Source of the DNA: Euonymus europaeus
Taxonomy: Eukaryota > Streptophyta > Magnoliopsida > Celastrales > Celastraceae
DNA length: 64,000 nt
Direction: 5' to 3'
Assembly: GCA_963580455.1 (NCBI GenBank)
Contig: OY756963.1
Span: 14,403,555 to 14,467,554 of the forward strand
A program made the translations under genes and the position numbers. Shown piece by piece: positions 12,677 through 24,954 of the stretch. The notes below the pieces were generated by a model that saw only the letters and a program-made list of their open reading frames with translations, was not told the origin of the DNA and did no database searches. Position 1 is the stretch's first letter; each line of letters opens with the position of its first letter.

Positions 12677-13393
12677 CTACCCCTGATCCTGTCTGGGTCT
12701 CTGTCTCTGACCCTCAGTCCTCTGTCTACTACTGCTCCCTGAGGCAGAAGAAGTATCTCCGTACTTCCTCTTATGAAGCTCCCAATAATCCTGTGAATCA
12801 ACCATGCTCCTCTCTATATCAAGTGCCCTGTCAATGGACTCCCGATAAGTACGAACCATCATCCCTGCTAAACGCTCTGAAATGCGAGGTTTCAGCCCGC
12901 GCTGAAATCTCAATATCTTCTTCTTCTCAGTGGCAATGTACTCCTCTCCATATCGACCAAGCTCCTCAAACCGTGCCTGATACTGTGACACTGTCATATC
13001 TCTACTCTGAATCAGGTCCAAAAACTCCTTGGCCTTCGCAACGCGAATGGCTTGGGGAACATACTGTGCAAGAAACAGAGTCTCAAACTCCATCCATGGC
13101 ATCTCCATACTCTCCTTACCAATAGTCATACTCTCCCACCAGACATAAGCATCATCCTCTAAAAATGCTGAAGCCAATAGAGCTCTCCTCTCAAACGGTA
13201 TCCTGAGTGTCACCATCTGTATCCTCAACTGTCGCAACCAATCCTCAACTGCTTAGGATCTATCACTCCTCGATACACTGGAGGTCTCGTCTTCCTCAGG
13301 TATCGGTAACTCAACCTCCTCAATCAGATCAGGAATCTCGCCTCTACCACGACCACGTCCACCCCGAACACGGGTACTACGTGTATCTACCAT
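12677..13393 (-). pseudogene. Tekay copy A gag, interrupted
   Basis: An ATG at 13393 opens an arginine- and glycine-rich N terminus (VRGGRGRGRG). A TAA near 13255 stops it after about 46 codons. The frame resumes with the retrotransposon gag domain (EDDAYVWWES, FLAQYVP, EFLDLIQ, RFQRGLKPRISERL) and stops at TAG 12677-12679 before the linker to the zinc knuckles. Gag would form the virus-like particle. Gag and pol appear to have been one frame originally, since the sequence after the stop continues in phase into pol. Both stops also occur in copy B. Confidence 0.88.
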
Positions 13394-13535
13394 GTCTAAA
13401 ATAAACGTACCACTACATAAATCAAATACCCCAAAGCGTAAAAGAAAGAATAACTCACCAGATCAGCCGGGAAGCGCGTGATGTGTAGCTGGAGAAAAAT
13501 AAAATAAACCGAATACCCACTCCAAAACTAACTAA

Positions 13536-13551
13536 CCTCCCTCCGATACCA
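13536..13551 (-). other. Primer binding site of Tekay copy A (tRNA-Met type)
   Basis: Three bases inside the 5' LTR of copy A the minus strand reads TGGTATCGGAGGGAGG. Its first seven bases match the usual tRNA-iMet primer site TGGTATCAGAGC. The equivalent site of copy B is 20499-20514. Confidence 0.75.
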
Positions 13552-13554
13552 AAC

Positions 13555-15774
13555 TGTCACGCCCCTCTCCCAGATAGGTGCAGATGAGCACCCATGAATC
13601 CCAGAGACGTGACCGGCAGGGAACTCCTCCGTTCCCCGAACCGGATTTACACCCCAAACTACCCAAACACTACATAAGTAATCTCACATATATATATATA
13701 TATATATAAATCTCAACCATAATCCCAAATACTCCAAACATAATGTAATATGCAATCCAGAGTCTACAGCGGAAAAATCCAAATATCATAAATACGAAAA
13801 AACAAATACTGAAAACAGACAAATCATCCCCACACCAGCTACATCACGCCTCACGCATCCCTGCGCTGATCATCCACTCGGGCTATCTCACCTGAAATCA
13901 TGTGAATGAAAGGGATGAGCTACAAAGCTCAGTAGGGATATAGAGGAATATCAATCATCAGAATAAACGGAAAGTAAAAGCTCAAGAGGTAAGTGAAATG
14001 AACAGGAAACTCAAATAGTGATACACTCCCGTATCACCGAACTCCAGTAAATCAGAGATAAAGTAAGAAAGTCTGTATGATATAGAATACATACAGAGAA
14101 ACCATAAGTGATACACATACATCTCATCACAATCAGTCAATCCGTAGGATAGATACCGAGTAGGTTCCACCACTACCATCCTCAAGTACAACTCTCAAAT
14201 CAGTACTCAACCATAATCCAACTCAAATCCGTATCAACTCAAATCCGTATCAACACAAATCTGTATCAACTCATATCCACATAACAACAGAAAATCCTCC
14301 CCTGGACCCACCCTGATCCCCGCAAGGTGTCTCCCAGTCCAGGTACTCCCCAGATTGGATGAGGATCGAGCCTACATCAGGTACTCGATAGCATCGCCTA
14401 CATCGAAGAGCGTCCCCTAGGATGTACCTCACCTCAATCCGGTCTCCAGGTACGTACCCGATCAAAACCATCGATAAATCATCCAGTAAGCTGGGTTGCC
14501 CGATGTGGGTCCCATGCTCTACAAATCATCCCTCCATAATCTCACAAATCATAGAAGATCATCATAATGGAATCCTATCCGGACTCTCGAGGATAAACCA
14601 GGCATCAGGAGATGGGCAACAACCAATGGATGTGGGCCCCACAAAAGGATAAGTGGACCCCCACAAAAGGATAAGTGGGCCCCACGAGATGATAGGTGGT
14701 CCCCACCAGGATAGTGGGCCCCACAAGAGACACGATGCACAACAATACTGCCAGTCGTACATATACCTCCAAACAAACCACATATAATCATAACACATTG
14801 CAATTGCGGAAATAAATCAGATAAGAGTAGAAAAAGAGAAATTACTAACCTCCGGGAATTTCACACCAATAGACAAATAGGAGTCCGTCGAATACGGAAC
14901 CCCCGGAACCCCAAATAAGAAATAGGGCAGAATCCCTACCTGGAATGTCGACTAAGCTAATTCGTAATACGTCTGAAAACTCCAAATCAATCTCCTGCAT
15001 CAAAATACGGATACGTATACACGACAGTCAAAATACGAAAAGTCAACCAAAAGTCAACGGTCAAAGTCAACTCGGGTCAAATAGTCCACGGTCAAACCGG
15101 GTCAAATAGTTAAACCGGGTCAACCCAGTCAAAACGGGTCAAACCCGAGTCAACGGGTCAATTCGGTCAAACCCGAGTCAAGTCGCCGGAGCTGAGTCAA
15201 CTCGGCCGGCCGGTCGCCGGAATCCATTTTTCCGGCGAATTTTCCGGTCACTCCTACATCAAAACGAAGCCCACAACAACAGAAATCTAATGGTACCTGT
15301 CTCGTTCCAAAATTCCTACTGAATCAACCGGGATCGAGCTTTGAAATTTTGAAAAACCGAAACTTCTCAGGCCGATTCCGCCGTCTACGGTGGTCCGATG
15401 GTGGTGATTCTACTTGGGTTTTGCTCCTCTCTTCACGAGCTTCGATTTGACACCTTACTTGCTCCGATCGGACCACAAACGAACAACTTCTTCTCTCTCT
15501 CTCTCTCCTCCCCCCTCTCTCTCTCTCCTTCGGCCAAATCTGCCGGAAAAACCAGAAAAATCTGGGTTATCCCAGATTTTTGGTGAAAATTACCGTTTTG
15601 CCCCTTATTCCCAAATAACACTTAAACTTCTATAATCCATAACAAATCCAATTCAACTCCGATTTAGCTGATTCTTACGTCAATATTTTTCTAAAAATAT
15701 GTAATATTTATAAAAAATATTAAATTTGAAAAATTATTATATATTTTTTAAAATTTTGGGTTCGGGATATTACA
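13555..15774 (-). repeat. Tekay LTR 2, shared by copies A and B, 2220 bp
   Basis: This middle LTR serves as 5' LTR of copy A and 3' LTR of copy B. No target duplication lies beside it, which supports origin by recombination between LTRs rather than a second insertion. It carries its own TTGAC array (15025-15205, about 16 cores) and CT microsatellite near 15492-15532. Confidence 0.92.
15025..15205 (-). promoter_or_regulatory. W-box-like TTGAC array in LTR 2
   Basis: About 16 GTCAA motifs were counted, with one unit lost by a point change (AGTTAAACC). Position and layout match the array in LTR 1. Confidence 0.42.
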
Positions 15775-15789
15775 TCCTCCCCCCCTTGG
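15775..15789 (-). other. Polypurine tract of Tekay copy B
   Basis: This is the same purine run as at 8812-8826, directly inside LTR 2 on the minus strand. Confidence 0.72.
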
Positions 15790-15874
15790 AAAACAATTTC
15801 GTCCTCGAAATTACCTAAAGGGTAATTATTAAGTAATCAAAGGTAAAATAATTAGTATAAAATACGAAAAATAC

Positions 15875-18800
15875 CTAGGTCGTAAACAAGTCTGGATAGC
15901 GCTCCCGCATATCTGACTCTACCTCCCAGGTAGCCTCCTGAACTCCATAATGCTGCCATAACACCTTAACTAAGGGTATGGTCTTCGAACGTAATCTCCG
16001 TATCTGGCTATCCAAAATCTGAACCGGACGTACCTCATAGGTAGCATCCTCTCCAATCTCCAGAGTCGACCAATCAATAATATGGGAGGGATCCCGATGA
16101 TACCTCCGTAACATAGAAACATGAAATACACCATGAACTCCGGACAACTGTGGTGGCAATGCCAACCTATAAGCCAAACTCCCTACTCTCTCCAAGATCT
16201 CAAATGGCCCAATAAACCTGGGGGTTAACTTCCTTGATCTACCAAAACGCTGTATCCCTCGCTTCGGACTAACCTTGAGGAATACGTGATCACCCACCTG
16301 AAACTCTAGAGGTCTCCGCCTACGATCTGCATAACTCTTCTGACGTGACTGAGCCGTCAGAAGTCGCTGTCTGATAACTGCCACAGCCTCAGTGGTCTGC
16401 CGAATCAAATCTGGTCCCAACAGGGGTCTATCCCCAACCTCCGACCAACAAAGTGGTGACCTACATGGTCTACCATACAATGCCTCAAATGGTGCCATCT
16501 GAATACTACTCTGGTAAGAGTTGTTATACACAAACTCCACCAATGGAATATGCGTCTCCCAATCACCCCTGAAATCCATAACACACGACCGAAGCATGTC
16601 CTCCAAAATCTGTATAGTCCTCTCACTCTGACCGTCAGTCTGTGGGTGAAACACTGTACTAAAACTCAACATCGTCCCCAGGGTGTCCTGAAAACTGCTC
16701 CAAAAGCAAGAAGTGAAACGAGGATCCCTGTCGGATACAATGGACACGGGTACCCCATGTAGCCGTACAACCTCTCGAATGTAAAGTCTAGTAAGTGTCT
16801 CCACCGAGTCAGTTTGCTGAATCGGTAAAAAGTGAGCTGTCTTCGTCAATCTATCAACAACAACCCACACAGCATCATGTCTCCTCACAGTCCTCGGTAA
16901 TCCCATCACAAAATCCATACACACATGCTCCCACTTCCACTCAGGCAATGGAAGCGGCTGTAACAATCCAGGAGGTCTCCTATGCTCTGCCTTCACCTGC
17001 TAACAGGTAAGACATCTCAACACAGTCTGGGCCACATCTCTCTTCAGTCCGCTCCACCAATACTGTCTCCGTACAACTCGATACATCTTAGTAGCACCAG
17101 GATGTATCGCGAACTGAGAATAGTGTGCCTCTCTAAGTATCTCATCTCTCAACTCAACATCTTCTGGAACCACTAATCGACCTCTAAAACGAACTCCTCC
17201 ATCAGCACCTCGAATCCAACCATCCATATCCTCAATATCATCAAATATCGCATCACCAAGCTGTGCATCCAACACCTTCTGTACTAGTGCTGGACGACTC
17301 ACCAAACTGCTCAGGGAACATCTATCACCCCTGTCACTAACATCTAGTCGGTACTGCCCAATGATGTCCACCAACTCAAACTCCCGAAGTGACAGTCGTG
17401 CCACTGCCAACTTCCTACTCAAGGCGTCAGCCACCACATTGGCCTTGCCTGGATGATACTGCAATGAGAAATCATAATCTCCAAGGTACTCCATCCATCT
17501 CCGCTGCCTCTGATTCAGATCCTTCTGTGTAAATAAGTGTCGTAAACTCCTGTGATCTGAAAACACCTCAAACTGCTCCCCATAAAGGTAATGTCTCCAC
17601 TGCTTAAGTGCGAACACTATAGCAGCCAACTCCAAATCATGTACAGGATAATTCCTCTCATGTGGCTTCAACAGTCGTGAAGCATACTCCACCACTCTAT
17701 CCTGCTGCATAAGCACACAACCTAAACCAATCCCTGAAGCATCACAATATACATGATAACTAATACCACTATCTGGAATGGTCAGGACTGAAGGTGATGT
17801 GAGTCGGGTCTTCAGCTCCCGAAAAGCCTGCTCACATCTATCAGTCCACACGAAAGGAACACCCTTCCGCGTCAACTCAGTCATCGGTGAAGCAATCCGT
17901 GAAAATCCCTCTATAAACCTCCTGTAGTAACCTGCTAATCCCAGGAAACTACGAATCTCTCCCACTGTCCTCGGAGTCCTCCAATCCAACACAGCCTCCA
18001 CCTTGGCAGGATCCACTGCCACTCCATCTCTGGATATCACATGCCCCAAGAATTTCACCTGAGTCGCCCAAAACTCGCACTTACTCAGCTTGGCATACAA
18101 CTGATGCTCTCTGAGTGTCTGCAGAACAATCTCCAAATGCCCCCTATGCTCCTCCTCTGTGGCCGAATACACCAATATATCATCGATGAAGACTATCACA
18201 AACTGGTCAAGATACTGTCTGAACACTCTATGCATCAAATCCATAAAAGCTGCTGGGGCATTGGTCAGCCCAAACGGCATGACCAGAAACTCATAATGAC
18301 CATATCGAGTACGAAATGCCGTCTTCGATATGTCCTCCTCTCGAATCCTCAACTGGTGATAACCTGACCTGAGATCAATCTTGGAGTAATAGTGACTACC
18401 CCTCAATTGATCAAACAAATCATTTATCCTCGGTAACGGGTACTTATTCTTCACAGTCACCCTATTCAACTTCCTATAGTCCACACACATCCTCATCGAT
18501 CCGTCCTTCTTCTTCACGAAGAGAACTAGAGCACCCCATGGTGAAGTACTGGGTCTGATAAATCCTAGACCCTGCAACTCCCGCAACTGCCTATCCAACT
18601 CCCTCAACTCTGCTGGAGCCATCCTATACGGTGGAATAGAAATCGGGTCTGTACCCGGATATAACTCAATCACAAAATCAATCTCTCGCTGTGGTGATAA
18701 TCCTTGTAACTCATCAGGAAATACATCCAAATACTCCTCTACCACTGGCACAACCGTACTAGTCTCAATCTCCGATGTAGAAGTCAAGCTCGCCACTAGA

Positions 18801-19639
18801 CAGTCAGTATATTGTGGGTTGTCAAGAAAGTGAGAACATGTAACAACCCGCGACCCACAAAAACTAACTCGCCCAGATGGTGATGTCAGCGTGACCCTAC
18901 GCTCTGTACAATCTATCACAGCATCATAGTCAGTCAACCAGTCCAATCCAAGTATCACATCGTAATCAATGAACTCCATAACATATAAGTCCGCTCGAAA
19001 CTCGTGATCAGCAAATCGAAAAATACAACCCCTACAAATGCTCCTCACCACAGTACCTGACCCCAACGGAGAATCCACTACCAATCTCCTATCCAAATCC
19101 GAAATCTCTAACCCCAATGCCTCAACGAACGAGGTAGAAATAAACGAATGTGTGGCACCGGTATCAAATAAAACACGAGCCCAAGAATTGAAAAGTAAAA
19201 CTCTACCTCCAATGAAATCACGATCTGGTGCTGGCTCGGGTGCAACTGCATAAACTCCAGCTCTCTGGCCTTGTCTCTGCTGCTGCTGCTGCTGTCTCAC
19301 TGGTGGTGCTGGAGGTCTAGCCCCTCTGCCTGCTGGAGCTCTAGGTGCTGGTGCTGCAAGTGCTGGGGCTCCCTGTCCTCTGCCTGATGATGCTGTACGA
19401 CTCCTCGGGCAATAGCTCTGGACATGTCCTGGTAGTCCACAAGAGAAACACAATGGGCTATCCGCTCTGGGACAGTCCGATATCATGTGCCCAGTATGAC
19501 CACACGCATAACAATACAATCCAGCTATGGACCCCTGTCCCTGTCGTGGACCCTGCTGTCGCTGCTGCGGACCCTGCTGTCCCTGTCTCTGAGAACTCTG
19601 CTGCTGACTCGGACGGTCCTGCCTCCTGTCCTGGAATCT
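15875..19639 (-). pseudogene. Tekay copy B pol, one in-frame stop
   Basis: The domain order and motifs are as in copy A. In the frame counted from 19519 the zinc knuckles lie at residues 3-37, protease DTG at 119-121, RT FIDD at 444-447, RNase H acidic residues at 593, 630 and 655, and the integrase zinc ligands H799, H806, C836 and C839. The next frame (from 16996) has D28, D89 and E125 and ends with a complete chromodomain finishing PDLFTT at 15875. Only the TAG after CLTC (17000-17002) separates the two frames, so this copy is one codon from an open pol, although gag is also stopped. Internal region B matches A at about 99.7 percent by eye. Confidence 0.94.
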
Positions 19640-20356
19640 CTACCCCTGATCCTGTCTGGGTCTCTGTCTCTGACCCTCAGTCCTCTGTCTACTACTGCTC
19701 CCTGAGGCAGAAGAAGTATCTCCGTACTTCCTCTTATGAAGCTCCCAATAATCCTGTGAATCAACCATGCTCCTCTCTATATCAAGTGCCCTGTCAATGG
19801 ACTCCCGATAAGTACGAACCATCATCCCTGCTAAACGCTCTGAAATGTGAGGTTTCAGCCCGCGCTGAAATCTCAATATCTTCTTCTCCTCAGTGGCAAT
19901 GTACTCCTCTCCATATCGACCAAGCTCCTCAAACCGTGCCTGATACTGTGACACTGTCATATCTCTACTCTGAATCAGGTCCAAAAACTCCTTGGCCTTC
20001 GCAACGCGAATGGCTTGGGGAACATACTGTGCAAGAAACAGAGTCTCAAACTCCATCCATGGCATCTCCATACTCTCCTTACCAATAGTCATACTCTCCC
20101 ACCAGACATAAGCATCATCCTCTAAAAATGCTGAAGCCAATAGAGCTCTCCTCTCAAACGGTATCCTGAGTGTCACCATCTGTATCCTCAACTGTCGCAA
20201 CCAATCCTCAACTGCTTAGGATCTATCACTCCTCGATACACTGGAGGTCTCGTCTTCCTCAGGTATCGGTAACTCAACCTCCTCAATCAGATCAGGAATC
20301 TCGCCTCTACCACGACCACGTCCACCCCGAACACGGGTACTACGTGTATCTACCAT
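19640..20356 (-). pseudogene. Tekay copy B gag, interrupted at the same sites as copy A
   Basis: The ATG is at 20356. The same TAA truncates the frame near 20218 and the same TAG closes it at 19640-19642. A few amino-acid changes separate it from copy A (KKK to EEK, KPR to KPH). The downstream linker stop of copy A is absent here, where CAG (Q) is kept. Confidence 0.88.
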
Positions 20357-20498
20357 GTCTAAAATAAACGTACCACTACATAAATCAAATACCCCAAAGC
20401 GTAAAAGAAAGAATAACTCACCAGATCAGCCGGGAAGCGCGTGATGTGTAGCTGGAGAAAAATAAAATAAACCGAATACCCACTCCAAAACTAACTAA

Positions 20499-20514
20499 CC
20501 TCCCTCCGATACCA
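20499..20514 (-). other. Primer binding site of Tekay copy B (tRNA-Met type)
   Basis: The sequence TGGTATCGGAGGGAGG on the minus strand lies three bases inside LTR 3, as in copy A. Confidence 0.75.
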
Positions 20515-20517
20515 AAC

Positions 20518-22703
20518 TGTCACGCCCCTCTCCCAGATAGGTGCAGATGAGCACCCATGAATCCCAGAGACGTGACCGGCAGGGAACTCCTCCGTTCCCC
20601 GAACCGGATTTACACCCCAAACTACCCAAACACTACATAAGTAATCTCACATATATATATATATATATATATAAATCTCAACCATAATCCCAAATACTCC
20701 AAACATAATGTAATATGCAATCCAGAGTCTACAGCGGAAAAATCCAAATATCATAAATACGAAAAAACAAATACTGAAAACAGACAAATCATCCCCACAC
20801 CAGCTACATCACGCCTCACGCATCCCTGCGCTGATCATCCACTCCGGCTATCTCACCTGAAATCATGTGAATGAAAGGGATGAGCTACAAAGCTCAGTAG
20901 GGATATAGAGGAATATCAATCATCAGAATAAACGGAAAGTAAAAGCTCAAGAGGTAAGTGAAATGAACAGGAAACTCAAATAGTGATACACTCCCGTATC
21001 ACCGAACTCCAGTAAATCAGAGATAAAGTAAGAAAGTCTGTATGATATAGAATACATACAGAGAAACCATAAGTGATACACATACATCTCATCACAATCA
21101 GTCAATCCGTAGGATAGATACCGAGTAGGTTCCACCACTACCATCCTCAAGTACAACTCTCAAATCAGTACTCAACCATAATCCAACTCAAATCCGTATC
21201 AACTCAAATCCGTATCAACACAAATCTGTATCAACTCATATCCACATAACAACAGAAAATCCTCCCCTGGACCCACCCTGATCCCCGCAAGGTGTCTCCC
21301 AGTCCAGGTACTCCCCAGATTGGATGAGGATCGAGCCTACATCAGGTACTCGATAGCATCGCCTACATCGAAGAGCGTCCCCTAGGATGTACCTCACCTC
21401 AATCCGGTCTCCAGGTACGTACCCGATCAAAACCATCGATAAATCATCCAGTAAGCTGGGTTGCCCGATGTGGGTCCCATGCTCTACAAATCATCCCTCC
21501 ATAATCTCACAAATCATAGAAGATTATCATAATGGAATCCTATCCGGACTCTCGAGGATAAAACCAGGCATCAGGAGATGGGCAACAACCAATGGATGTG
21601 GGCCCCACAAAAGGATAAGTGGACCCCCACAAAAGGATAAGTGGTCCCCACCAGGATAGTGGGCCCCACAAGAGACACGATGCACAACAATACTGCCAGT
21701 CGTACATATACCTCCAAACAAACCACATATAATCATAACACATTGCAATTGCGGAAATAAATCAGATAAGAGTAGAAAAAGAGAAATTCCCAACCTCCGG
21801 GAATTTCACACCAATAGACAAATAGGAGTCCGTCGAATACGGAACCCCCGGAACCCCAAATAAGAAATAGGGCAGAATCCCTACCTGGAATGTCGACTAA
21901 GCTAATCCGTAATACGTCTGAAAACTCCAAATCAATCTCCTGCATCAAAATACGGATACGTATACACGACAGTCAAAATACGAAAAGTCAACCAAATAGT
22001 CCACGGTCAAATAGTCCACGGTCAAACCGGGTCAAATAGTCAAACCGGGTCAACCCAGTCAAACCGGGTCAAACCCGAGTCAACGTGTCAACTCGGTCAA
22101 ACCCGAGTCAACTTGCCGGAGCTGAGTCAACTCGGCCGGCCGGTCGCCGGAATCCATTTTTCCGGCGAATTTTCCGGTCACTCCTACATCAAAACGAAGC
22201 CCACAACAACAGAAATCTAATGGTACCTGTCTCGTTCCAAAATTCCTACTGAATCAACCGGGATCGAGCTTTGAAATTTTGAAAAACCGAAACTTCTCAG
22301 GCCGATTCCGCCGTCTACGGTGGTCCGATGGTGGTGATTCTACTTGGGTTTTGCTCCTCTCTTCACGAGCTTCGATTTGACACATTACTTGCTCCGATCG
22401 GACCACAAACGAACAACTTCTTCTCTCTCTCTCTCTCCTCCCCCTCTCTCTCTCTCCTTCGGCCAAATCTGCCGGAAAAACCAGAAAAATCTGGGTTATC
22501 CCAGATTTTTGGTGAAAATTACCGTTTTGCCCCTTATTCCCAAATAACACTTAAACTTCTATAATCCATAACAAATCCAATTCAACTCCGATTTAGCTGA
22601 TTCTTACGTCAATATTTTTCTAAAAATATGTAGTATTTATTAAAAATATTAAATTTGAAAAATTATTATATATTTTTTAAAATTTTGGGTTCGGGATATT
22701 ACA
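20518..22703 (-). repeat. Tekay LTR 3 (5' LTR of copy B), 2186 bp
   Basis: This LTR has the same ends as LTRs 1 and 2. It is shorter because the TTGAC minisatellite has fewer units (21971-22135, about 14 cores) and about 22 bases are missing near 21640 in a run of GTGGGCCCCAC-like repeats. The longest AT microsatellite of the three lies near 20650-20673. Confidence 0.92.
21971..22135 (-). promoter_or_regulatory. W-box-like TTGAC array in LTR 3
   Basis: About 14 GTCAA motifs were counted. This LTR would drive copy B, so array length may matter for its activity; that is inference. Confidence 0.42.
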
Positions 22704-23049
22704 AAGACAATATCAAATTTCGATAAAAGAAGTTCCCACTTTGCCAGTCTTCCAGAGAAAATTGGCCTTGACATAAAGAATTTAAGTGGATCCGCCTTTG
22801 AGATTAAGTGAATCCCATGTGCAAGCATATATTGTCTTACCAACGTACAACTCACGTAATACGATGCACTTTCTTTCCCTTCGTCATTCACTTGTCCAAG
22901 AAGTGCTCCTAAGGATCGCTCTTGGGCAGCAATATATAGGATTAACGGCTTTTCAAGAATTGGCGCCATCAGTACAGGATGATTTAGGAGGTATTCCTTG
23001 ATACTATTAAATGCATTTCGGCAACTATCATCCCATTTAAATGGGGTTT
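22704..23049 (-). pseudogene. Tat element RT-RNase H fragment between two insertions
   Basis: The 346 bases encode the RT connection and first RNase H: FKWDDSC, EYLLNHPVLMAP, then LILYIAAQERSLGALLGQ and LAKWELLLSKFDIVF. They join on the right, across 23050-33493, to the RT fragment ending at 33499, and on the left, across the Tekay insertion, to QKAVKGQ. The residue after YYVS is Cys where the family has Arg, and spacing around HGIHLISKADPLKFF is otherwise typical. Confidence 0.85.
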
Positions 23050-24880
23050 TGTCGCAACCGGTTTTGCGAAAGAAATTTTAAAAAAGAGTCGCCACCAATT
23101 GTAATAGGTGCAATTGGTCACCGATTAAAATAATTTGGTCTGCGAAAATCCAGAAAAATGGGTAAGTGAGTTTGTTACGTATGGGGAAGGTGTGAGGCAC
23201 CCCACAACGTCTGTTTTAAAAAACAATTGTCAATTTAACTTTTATTATCCCATTAAATGATTAAGAAAATTAAACGTGATATCTTAACAAAAATATATAC
23301 ATGAAGCATGATAGTTATTTACAGCATATAAAAGTTATATTGAGAGTATAATATTGAGGTTCATGAGACTCTTCCATCCAATGGTCAAATATCCATGTAA
23401 CACTCTCACCTCAAGAATTTTGTCTGAAGGTGCATCCAATGCATTCCCCAAATTAATTCCATCGTCAGTTAATTCTTTCAATATAATTTTGATATACAAC
23501 ATGAATGCTAAAAGAAAATCCTCTCCATCCAATGGATGAGAATTTCATAAAATTTTATCCTCAAAAATCCTTTTGGGATAGCATCCAATGCTTCTCCGTT
23601 TGGTTCCATCGTCGGATCAACCGCTACATGCTTCTAGCATCCTAAAATCATGTATGCAATTTTTATTATTTTTGTTTTCACTATTTACATGGTCTTAGGC
23701 CCAAATACATATTTACAAACCCCAATTAATACTCAAAGCCCCAACCTAAATCTAAAAACCAAAATACAACAAAGCCCAAAAGAATTAAAACCCCACATAT
23801 GTGCATGTAACATCCGGCCCATCAAACAAGAATCAAGGAACCCATAAATTTCTAAATCGGGCCCAAGCCTTACACCATATGTTTCTGGCCTAAATTTCTA
23901 ACAAGCCCAAATAAACACCTAAAGCCCTAAATACAATTTTAAGCATACATACAACATTCAAGACTCAAAACTAAAAAATAAGGAGAAATACTCATAATAC
24001 AGTTTCGAAAATACTGACTTTTGGAGCACTATCTGTGGTTCGATTTGGCTGGTTTTTTGACAGTACTTAGAGGACGGTCGGTGCTTGATTCTGAATGGTG
24101 GGATTTTGATTTGAAGCTCCAGAAGATCAGTTTCAAAACTGGTTTCCAAACTGATTTTTGTAGGGATATTTCTCAAAATGGAGTTTCGGGAATGATGACG
24201 GATGGAGGGCTATCCGTGGTTGGATTTGGCTGATATTTGGACAGTGGTTAGAGGACGGTGGGATATTGATTTTGAAAGGTTGGAGTATGATTTGAAGCTT
24301 CGGAAGGTCAGTTTCGAAACTGGTTTCCAAACTGATTTGTCTAAGGATATTTCTAAAAATGGAGTTTTAGAAATGGTGACAGATGGAGGGCCATCCGTGG
24401 TTCGATTTGGCTGATTTTTTGACAGAGGTTAGAGGACAGAGTGATCTCAATTTTGAACGGTCGGATTACGATTTGAAGCTTTAGAAGGTGAATGTATGAT
24501 GGCAGTGAGGATGGTGGTTTGTGTGGTGATGTTGTGTAATGGAAGAGGGGAAGAATTGTGATGATGGCTTAAGTTGAGAGAATAAATTTAGGGTTGCTGG
24601 ATCCAAGAGAATAAGGATTTTTCCTCCTCCCCTTTGAGTGACATTGTTTTGGTATAAGAAGAGAAGAGGTGGTGGTAGTGTTAGGGTAGGTGGAGATTAG
24701 GTGGGGGTGGGTGAATTAATAGGTAGGAATGGTTGGTGGTGGTTGGTGGGTGATAGTGATGGAGGAGTGGGTGAAGATGGTGAGTGAGAGATTGTGCCCA
24801 AAAGTCATCCAAAACAAATATTATCGAGCCTCCCAAAATAAAAATATTGAACCGAACCCGGACAAAAATAGGGTACTACA
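23050..24880 (-). repeat. 3' LTR of the LARD-like element, 1831 bp
   Basis: The LTR is bounded by TG and CA and matches 31710-33493 apart from scattered substitutions and an extra stretch of about 45 bases. That stretch lies in the internal tandem repeat at about 24030-24490, a unit near 180 bp seen 2.6 times. Each unit carries GTGGTT-GATTTGGCTG and AACTGGTTTCCAAACTGA. Confidence 0.92.
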
Positions 24881-24897
24881 GCTGCCCCCCCCCTTTG
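24881..24897 (-). other. Polypurine tract of the LARD-like element
   Basis: The minus strand reads AAAGGGGGGGGGGCAGC directly before the 3' LTR. This long G run is a typical tract for Ogre/Tat-like elements. Confidence 0.75.
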
Positions 24898-24954
24898 TGT
24901 GATCTTTACATAGTAATGGCGCGCAAAGGAGTAGTAAACCTATTTTTAGTCCAA

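Larger units (their letters stand above)
6542..22708 (-). mobile_element. Compound Tekay/Del-type chromovirus insertion, LTR-internal-LTR-internal-LTR, with TSD AAGAC
   Basis: Three LTRs (6547-8811, 13555-15774, 20518-22703) all start TGTCACGCCCC and end GATATTACA. They enclose two internal regions of exactly 4743 bases each. The TSD AAGAC lies only at the outer ends (6542-6546 and 22704-22708). The simplest origin is one insertion followed by unequal recombination between LTRs. The target is the Tat pol just after its first RNase H. The domain order gag, protease, RT, RNase H, integrase, chromodomain marks a chromovirus; the LTR size, tRNA-Met-type primer site and chromodomain form suggest the Tekay/Del lineage. 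Confidence 0.93.

Noticed and set aside
12382..13125. 247-residue plus-strand ORF across Tekay gag (and its twin at 19345-20088)
   Set aside because: It is antisense to the gag linker and zinc-knuckle region, has biased composition, and is present only because the sense frame is GC- and Q-rich.
6547..22703. Two independent Tekay insertions side by side
   Set aside because: Only one target duplication pair exists, at the outer ends, and the middle LTR is shared.
24030..24490. 180-bp repeat as a centromeric satellite
   Set aside because: Only two to three units occur and they lie inside an LTR; the unit length alone is not evidence.
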